Positions 31,326 through 35,989 of a stretch of DNA of 35,989 nt are shown here, one piece after another; the stretch's first letter is position 1; each line of letters starts with the position of its first letter. The position numbers were made by a program, and so were the translations under genes. This DNA comes from Chloroflexota bacterium (GTDB lineage Bacteria > Chloroflexota > Dehalococcoidia > UBA2979): the NCBI GenBank assembly GCA_016875635.1, contig VGPD01000023.1:1-35989 (forward strand). Reading direction: 5' to 3'. A model generated the notes under the pieces. That model had not been told where the DNA came from and did not search any database. It was given only the letters and a program-made list of their open reading frames with translations.

Positions 31326-32453
31326 CTATTCGATCGTCTCGATCAGGTTCGCGATCTGCTTCCGGTGGTAGCGCGGGTCGCCCAGCGCCGCGTAGAGCGA
31401 GCGAGACTGACGCGTGTAGAGCGTCAGGCCGTAGCTCCGCATGATGCCGGTACCGGCGTGCACCTCGTGCGAGTAGTCGCACGCCTTGCGGTAGCCCTCG
31501 CTGGCCAGGGTCTTGGCGAGGTGGACGCCGACGCGGGCGTCCTGGCCCGTGTCCAGCTTCCACAGCGCCTCGTTCAGCGTCCAGCGCGCCGCGTCCAGGT
31601 GGTTCACCAGCTGGACGATGTGGTTCTGGACGAACTGGAACCGGCCAATCGGACGGCCGAACTGCACGCGGTCGCGGCTGTACTGGACCGCCATCTCGAA
31701 CACGCCCTGCCCGCCGCCGACTTTGTAGGCGCAGAGGATCGGCGTGGCGTAGAGCAGCGCGCGGTCCAGGGCCGCCTTGACGCCGTTCACCTTGCCAAGC
31801 AGGTTCGCCTTCGGCACCTTCACGTTACTGAAGGTGATCTCGCTCTCCGAGGTGGTGAACCCGTCGAGCTTCCGTGCCGAGACCCCCGCGGCCTTCGTGT
31901 CGACCATCAGCAGGCTGATGTCGTCCGCGCCATCGCCGGTGCGGATGGCCACGATCAGCCAGTCGGCCACATGCCCATCATAGACGAAGAGCTTCGTGCC
32001 ATTCAGCACGTACTGGTCGCCCGACTCGGTCGGACGCAGGCGGACGCCCGCCGGGCCCCACTGGTAGTCCGGCTCCGTCATCGCCAGCGTCGCTACGATG
32101 TCGCCCGACGCGATGGACGGCAGGAACTGCTTCTTCTGCTCCTCGCTACCGGCCTGCAAGATGACCTGGCCGGCGAGGATGCCGGACGAGAACATCGGGC
32201 CCGGGACGGGGCCCTTGCCCAGTGCCTCGTACACAACAGCCGTGGTCGAGAAGTCGCTGCCGCCACCACCGTACTGCTCCGGGATCATCATCCCGACCCA
32301 GCCGAGCTCGGAGGCCGCGCGCCAGATCTCGTCAGAGTATCCACGCGGCGTCTGCTGCAGCTCGATCAACTTGTCGCGGTTCGCGTCCCGCGCGATGAAG
32401 TCCTCGACCGTTTTCCGCAGCATGAGCTGCGTCTCGCTCAACGAAAGGTCCAT
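31326..32453 (-). CDS. Acyl-CoA dehydrogenase, smaller/divergent subunit type
   Basis: A 375-residue ACAD-fold protein. MDLSLSETQLMLRKTVEDF opens the alpha domain. The signature region is degenerate (LAMTEPDYQWGPAGV where others have EPGAGSDLA), VLNGTKLFVYDG is the beta domain, and HAGTGIMRSYGLTLY lies near the C-terminus. The ATG at 32451-32453 follows GGGGGA. It lies 95 bp downstream of a full-length ACAD in the same direction. Adjacent ACAD pairs of this type form mixed alpha2-beta2 enzymes in some bacteria (for example the mycobacterial steroid side-chain ACADs), in which one subunit carries the catalytic base. A heteromer with the 32549-33766 product is plausible. Confidence 0.9.
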   Translation of the reverse strand: MDLSLSETQLMLRKTVEDFIARDANRDKLIELQQTPRGYSDEIWRAASELGWVGMMIPEQYGGGGSDFSTTAVVYEALGKGPVPGPMFSSGILAGQVILQAGSEEQKKQFLPSIASGDIVATLAMTEPDYQWGPAGVRLRPTESGDQYVLNGTKLFVYDGHVADWLIVAIRTGDGADDISLLMVDTKAAGVSARKLDGFTTSESEITFSNVKVPKANLLGKVNGVKAALDRALLYATPILCAYKVGGGQGVFEMAVQYSRDRVQFGRPIGRFQFVQNHIVQLVNHLDAARWTLNEALWKLDTGQDARVGVHLAKTLASEGYRKACDYSHEVHAGTGIMRSYGLTLYTRQSRSLYAALGDPRYHRKQIANLIETIE

Positions 32454-32467
32454 ACCAAGTCCCCCGT

Positions 32468-32501
32468 ACTATGTTGGCCGCACAACTATGTTGGCCGCAC
32501 A
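32468..32501 (-). repeat. Perfect 17-bp tandem duplication upstream of the ACAD
   Basis: ACTATGTTGGCCGCACA occurs twice head to tail (32468-32484 and 32485-32501), 14 bp before the start codon of the ACAD at 32453. Minus-strand copies read TGTGCGGCCAACATAGT. It could be duplicated operators or a recent slippage event. Confidence 0.85.
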
Positions 32502-32548
32502 CGCCCGCCGCGCACTTCGGCGCGACGGACGCCGAGCGGATCGGATTA

Positions 32549-33766
32549 CTACTCGACAGTCTTGCCGGCGGCCTCGGCCTCGTCGCGGCCCAGACCCATT
32601 CGGCGCGCCATCAGCACCTTCTGCACGTCCGCCGTGCCACCCGGGTGCAACGCTGTGATCGCGCTCCGGTGGTAGGCGTCCAGCGTCCCTTCGGAGAAGT
32701 CGAACCCGCCGCCGTTGATCAGCGACGCGGGGCCGAAGAGCTCCTGCAGGTTGGTCGTGATGTCCAGACCGGTCAACTTCCGGTAGTACGAGGACTGCGA
32801 GCCCTCGTACGACATCTTCTGGTGCGTCCGGTTCATCCAGTAGTTCCGCAGACCGAAGAGGCGCGATACCTCTGTCAGCACGAAGATGTCCGCCAAGCGG
32901 TCACGCGCCTCCGCGTCTTCGATCAACGGACGGCCGTTCCGCTTTTCGGTCTTCGACCACTGCACCGCACGCTCGAACCACTTGTTCCGGCCGATCGAGC
33001 CGCCGCCGCCGTGCTCCAGCTCCAGGTGCGTCGTCGCCACCTGCCAGCCGTTGTTCACGCCGCCGACCAGGTTCTTCGCCGAGACGCGCGCGTCCTCGAA
33101 GTACACCGTGTTCTTCACCGACGCGCCGATGCCTTCGCCGCCGTCGCCAAGCAAGTCCATCGGCACGATCGTGACACCGGGGGTGTCCGTCGGGATCATG
33201 AACCAGGACGTGTTCTTGTGCCGGGGGCCGGTCGGATCCGTGCGCGTGAACGTCCACAGCATGTCCGGCTTGTGCGAGCCGCCCACGTAGATCTTCGTCC
33301 CGTTGATGACGTAGTCGTCACCGTCGCGGATCGCGTCCGTCTTCGTGCCCGCGAGGTCGGAGCCCGCCTCCGGGGCCGTCAGCAACTGCCACGTCACCAC
33401 TTCACCCTTGAAGATCGGGGGCAGGAAGCGCTGCTTCTGCTCTTCGGTACCCCAGACGAGGATGCTCGCGCCGCCGAGCCACCCGCCGCTGTCGTAGTAC
33501 GGGGGAAGGCCCAGTCCGTACTGGTCCATCTCCTCGTAGAGGATGACGGACTGCTCGAAGTTCAGGCCCCCTCCACCATAATCCTTCGAGACCGTCGGAC
33601 GGAGCCAGCCTCGGGCTCCCAGGTCGCGGCCTAACTGGCGGTACTTGGCGTAGTTCTCGTCCGAGTCGCGGTCACCTTCGACATTCGGAACGTGAGCTTC
33701 CAGCCAGGAACGTACTTCCTTGCGGAAGGCCTCCTGCTCCGGCGTATAGGTAGGTTTGAAGTCCAC
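32549..33766 (-). CDS. Acyl-CoA dehydrogenase (full-length partner)
   Basis: A 405-residue ACAD. The N-terminus TYTPEQEAFRKEVRSWLEAH, SKDYGGGGLNFEQSV, signature LLTAPEAGSDLAGTKT, VINGTKIYVGGSHKPD and the C-terminal HPGGTADVQKVLMARRMGLG are visible. Family reaction: FAD-linked desaturation of acyl-CoA. The start is GTG at 33764-33766, with a GGGGTGAG just before. It is the first gene of the minus-strand run of ACAD, ACAD, CaiB, VOC and ACAD, and diverges from the two-domain VOC gene. Being distinct from the 9588/28165 ACAD pair, it likely has a different acyl specificity. Confidence 0.92.
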   Translation of the reverse strand: MDFKPTYTPEQEAFRKEVRSWLEAHVPNVEGDRDSDENYAKYRQLGRDLGARGWLRPTVSKDYGGGGLNFEQSVILYEEMDQYGLGLPPYYDSGGWLGGASILVWGTEEQKQRFLPPIFKGEVVTWQLLTAPEAGSDLAGTKTDAIRDGDDYVINGTKIYVGGSHKPDMLWTFTRTDPTGPRHKNTSWFMIPTDTPGVTIVPMDLLGDGGEGIGASVKNTVYFEDARVSAKNLVGGVNNGWQVATTHLELEHGGGGSIGRNKWFERAVQWSKTEKRNGRPLIEDAEARDRLADIFVLTEVSRLFGLRNYWMNRTHQKMSYEGSQSSYYRKLTGLDITTNLQELFGPASLINGGGFDFSEGTLDAYHRSAITALHPGGTADVQKVLMARRMGLGRDEAEAAGKTVE

Positions 33767-33790
33767 GGCTCACCCCATTCGATCAATGGC

Positions 33791-33893
33791 ATATCACTGA
33801 CGTTGTGAAGTCTAGCCCCCCTGTCTAGCCCCATTTCCGCCCCCGACAGGGCAGTTGGTCCCTTGATCGACAGGCCTATAAATATAGTGATAT
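33791..33893. repeat. Inverted ATATCACT boxes bracketing a divergent promoter region
   Basis: ATATCACT (33791-33798) and its inverse AGTGATAT (33886-33893) lie near the two ends of the 169-bp spacer between the ACAD and VOC genes. Between them GTCTAGCCCC is repeated at 33810-33819 and 33823-33832. One box faces each gene, which would suit coordinated control. Confidence 0.4.
33855..33882 (+). promoter_or_regulatory. Candidate promoter of the two-domain VOC gene
   Basis: TTGGTC (33855-33860), a 16-base spacer and TATAAA (33877-33882, 5 of 6 to consensus) in an AT-rich patch about 55 bp ahead of the ATG at 33936. The -35 is poor, so regulation is likely. Confidence 0.4.
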
Positions 33894-33935
33894 CCCTTCC
33901 GCTCCTCGTACCAACCAGTCACTGGAGGATTCCGG

Positions 33936-34748
33936 ATGTTGACCCACATCGACCGTGTCCAGATCGTCACACCGGACCGAGCGGCGGTCGCCCGGCAGTG
34001 GTACGCCCTGCTGGGCGCGGCTCACCTCCGCGACGACCGCGTTGGCGTCCTAGGCGCGACCCGCACCGTGATCCGGATCGGGATGGCTGAGGTCGAGTTC
34101 CTCCAGCCTGATGGCGCGGGCATCGTCGCCGACTTCATGCAGGAGAGTGGCCGCGGCGGCCTCTTCGCGGCAGGCTTCGCGTCGGACGACTTCGCTGCGA
34201 CCGGGGCGCATCTCCGCTCGCGAGGGGTGGCGCTCGCGGAAGAAGGCGGGCAGCTGTTCATCCCGAACTCGGCAGTCTCCGGTGGCGGCTTCCGCGCGGT
34301 GGTGAGCGCCCAAAACGACGGCCCGCGGGCGGGCGTCATGACCCGCCTACATGAGGTGACGTTCCTCACGCCGGACCCCCAGCAGTCCGCCGCGTCTCTG
34401 GTCGAGACATTCCAGCTGTCGAAGGAGAATTTCGGTACGGCGGAGTCAGAGGTCTTCGGGTTCGCCGGCATCCATGTGAACCTCACCACCGCCCATCGTG
34501 ATGACATCGAGACCGTGAAACCGACGGATCCGGGCAAGGCAATGGGCCGCTTCTTCGCGCGACGAGGTTCCTCGCTCTACATGTGCTTCGGCGAGTCAGA
34601 CGACCTGGAGCGTGTGCGCGCGCTCGCGATGGAACACGCGCCGGACGACTGGACCGGCCCGCGCGAAGGGCCCCTCAAGAAGGGTTCGATCTTCCTGCAC
34701 CCGAAGCCCCTGGGTGGCGTCATGCTGGGCGTGCGCGCCGCGACGTAG
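33936..34748 (+). CDS. Two-module VOC (glyoxalase/dioxygenase-fold) protein
   Basis: 270 residues forming two tandem VOC domains. The first starts LTHIDRVQIVTPD (2-14) and the second near LHEVTFLTPD (about 137), ending HPKPLGGVMLGV. The tandem layout recalls extradiol dioxygenases, 4-hydroxyphenylpyruvate dioxygenase-like proteins or fused epimerases. The usual first metal His of domain 1 is not in place (the strand reads D-R-V-Q-I), so metal binding is uncertain and I do not assign a reaction. The ATG at 33936 has GGAGGATTCCGG upstream. It diverges from the ACAD run and is followed by the ECH gene 210 bp downstream. Confidence 0.75.
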   Translation: MLTHIDRVQIVTPDRAAVARQWYALLGAAHLRDDRVGVLGATRTVIRIGMAEVEFLQPDGAGIVADFMQESGRGGLFAAGFASDDFAATGAHLRSRGVALAEEGGQLFIPNSAVSGGGFRAVVSAQNDGPRAGVMTRLHEVTFLTPDPQQSAASLVETFQLSKENFGTAESEVFGFAGIHVNLTTAHRDDIETVKPTDPGKAMGRFFARRGSSLYMCFGESDDLERVRALAMEHAPDDWTGPREGPLKKGSIFLHPKPLGGVMLGVRAAT

Positions 34749-34874
34749 CACACCAGCCACCGCTCGATCAGCCGCCCGCCAGTGCCTGCGCTGGGGCGGC
34801 GCGGGACCGAGCGGGGCGGTCGCCACTGAAATGTCATCCGATACCATGGATGGCCGGGTGAAGCACGTCTTTCC

Positions 34875-34904
34875 TTGACAGTATTCCGAGGCGCTGACTA
34901 TGTT
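34875..34904 (+). promoter_or_regulatory. Near-consensus sigma-70 promoter for the terminal ECH
   Basis: Perfect TTGACA (34875-34880), 18-base spacer, TATGTT (34899-34904; 4 of 6). Predicted transcription start is near 34911, giving a leader of about 48 bases before the ATG at 34959. This is the strongest promoter match noticed in the window, suggesting high or constitutive expression. Confidence 0.7.
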
Positions 34905-34958
34905 TGCGCCGCTTCACACATCACACCTGTAGTCTCATCGGACCTCCAACGAGGTAAG

Positions 34959-35852
34959 ATGCAAGGCGACCAGTCTCGTCAGACGGTCGCGATGAGGAAC
35001 ATGATGCAGCAACTGGAAACCGTCCCCTATCTCCTGTACGAACCCGAGTACGAAACCGGGATCCTGTGGATCAAGTTCAACAACCCGGAGAAGCTCAATG
35101 CCTGCATCGGTGCTTCCGAGCGTCGTGGAACGCTCGCCAAGGTCGGTGAGTACATGCGCGCCGGCGACGACGACCCGAAGATCCGCTTCATCGTCCTCAC
35201 GGGCGTCGGCCGCGGCTTCTGCGCCGGCGTCGACGTGAAGGGCGCGCCCGGCCTGGAGCGCGGCGACAACTTCCTCGGCAACGGCCCGCAGGACGGCCCG
35301 GACGACACCCGGCAGGGCTTCCTCTACGGCATCACGAAGCTGATCAAGGACATCAACTACGTCCGCAAGCCGACGATCGCCATGATGAACGGCGTCGCCG
35401 CCGGCTTCGGCATGGACATGGCCCTCGCCTGCGACATCCGCTACGGCTGCGAGAACACCCGGTTCATCACCTACCAGCAGGTGGGACAGATCATCGAGAA
35501 CGGCGGCACCTACTGGCTGCCGAAGATGGCCGGCATCGGCCGCGCGCTCGAGTTCGCCTTCACCGGCTTCCTCGACGCCGAGCGGGCCTACCAGTGGGGT
35601 ATCCTCAACAAGCTCGTCCCCTCCGAGACCCTCGAGGATGAGGTCCGCGCGCTCTGCGCCCAGATGCTCAAGAGCCCGCCGATCACCCAGTGGATCAACA
35701 AGCGCAACATGCGGCACGCGCTCGACAGCAACCTCGAGACCACCGCGGTGCTCACCTCGAACGCCGCATACATCCTCAACTCGTCCGAGGACGCCAAGGA
35801 GGCACGCAGCGCCCTGATGGAGCGCCGCGACCCGGTATTCAAGGGTGTCTAG
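34959..35852 (+). CDS. Enoyl-CoA hydratase/isomerase family protein (ENGG variant)
   Basis: A 297-residue crotonase-fold protein, longer than usual by about 25 N-terminal residues. The oxyanion loop is GRGFCAGVDV (84-93), the second loop is MNGVAAGFGMD with Asp153 where hydratases have Glu, and IIENGGTYWLP (178-188) replaces the P-E-x-x-x-G region. The acid in the E-N-G-G motif aligns with the PaaG-type P-D-x-G-G acid. An isomerase, hydratase or other CoA-ester reaction is possible. The ATG at 34959 follows GAGGT and lies downstream of a strong promoter. In-frame TTG 34875 is inside the -35 and is rejected; ATG 34992 is an alternative. It is probably monocistronic, with a terminator following. 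Confidence 0.88.
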   Translation: MQGDQSRQTVAMRNMMQQLETVPYLLYEPEYETGILWIKFNNPEKLNACIGASERRGTLAKVGEYMRAGDDDPKIRFIVLTGVGRGFCAGVDVKGAPGLERGDNFLGNGPQDGPDDTRQGFLYGITKLIKDINYVRKPTIAMMNGVAAGFGMDMALACDIRYGCENTRFITYQQVGQIIENGGTYWLPKMAGIGRALEFAFTGFLDAERAYQWGILNKLVPSETLEDEVRALCAQMLKSPPITQWINKRNMRHALDSNLETTAVLTSNAAYILNSSEDAKEARSALMERRDPVFKGV

Positions 35853-35882
35853 CACGGCTTCCTAGCCGTCGTCCGATCGCAT

Positions 35883-35922
35883 ACGCCCCCGGCCGCGGAA
35901 ATCGCTGCTGGGGGCGTGTTCG
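35883..35922 (+). terminator. Probable intrinsic terminator
   Basis: ACGCCCCCGGC (35883-35893) and GCTGGGGGCGT (35907-35917) pair with one G-T, around a 13-base loop, followed by GTTCGT. It lies 30 bp past the ECH stop. The remaining bases to 35989 show no gene. Confidence 0.6.
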
Positions 35923-35989
35923 TACCTGACTGGCCTGGCGGCGCGGGCAGTCCGCACACCGCCATGCGCCCCACGCACTCAGCCCGTAG

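Noticed and set aside
34935-35855. Minus-strand frame opposite the terminal ECH
   Set aside because: Antisense shadow; the ECH has a promoter, ribosome site and conserved motifs.
1-35989. CRISPR arrays, insertion sequences, integrases or phage genes
   Set aside because: None seen: no regularly spaced repeats, transposase-like frames or att-type repeats beyond the short ones listed.

Overview
The window is GC-rich, densely coding bacterial DNA from an acyl-CoA-centred catabolic region. It holds seven CaiB/BaiF (family III) CoA-transferase genes, one of them a two-domain fusion, four acyl-CoA dehydrogenases (ACADs) and five enoyl-CoA hydratase/isomerase (ECH) family genes, one of them broken. 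It also holds a family I CoA-transferase subunit, an F420-type luciferase-like oxidoreductase, an SDR, two VOC proteins, a flavin reductase, a Tat-exported solute-binding lipoprotein and two Dpp/Opp-type permease pairs. This mix, together with the use of GTG and TTG starts and strong GGAGG ribosome sites, fits Chloroflexota (Dehalococcoidia/SAR202/Tepidiforma-like). An actinobacterium or other high-GC heterotroph is not excluded. The taxonomy is inference; there is no rRNA or marker gene here.

Layout. 1-3.3 kb: the end of a family I CoA-transferase subunit interrupted by an in-frame TGA, a thioredoxin-like protein, an ECH and a DinB protein on the minus strand, and an alpha/beta hydrolase. 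3.3-7.2 kb: a minus-strand run of ECH, LLM oxidoreductase, SDR and serine beta-lactamase-fold esterase. 7.3-10.8 kb: a plus CaiB, a minus FAD/NAD reductase and a plus ACAD. 10.88-19.82 kb: a seven-gene minus-strand transcription unit, read in the order solute-binding lipoprotein, DppB-like permease, DppC-like permease, double CaiB, CaiB, CaiB, ECH. It closes on a strong bidirectional terminator and is preceded by a co-oriented LysR regulator (20.0-21.0 kb). 21.2-23.4 kb: a FmdB zinc ribbon gene, a frameshifted ECH and a roughly 0.5-kb decayed coding remnant. 23.4-25.4 kb: a second permease pair with no binding protein. 25.5-28.1 kb: two plus CaiB genes. 28.2-33.8 kb: a minus run of ACAD (large), ACAD (small), CaiB, methylmalonyl-CoA-epimerase-like VOC and ACAD. 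33.9-35.9 kb: a plus two-domain VOC and an ECH with a near-consensus sigma-70 promoter.

How it may work together (inference). Carboxylates or small conjugates are captured by the lipoprotein and imported through the permeases, activated by CoA transfer, desaturated by the ACADs, and hydrated or isomerised by ECH proteins. The oxidoreductases and hydrolases would handle side chains or rings. Physical linkage of an importer to three CoA-transferases and an ECH in one operon, with no ATPase gene in the window, is the most system-like arrangement. No RNA gene, CRISPR array, transposase or phage gene was seen.
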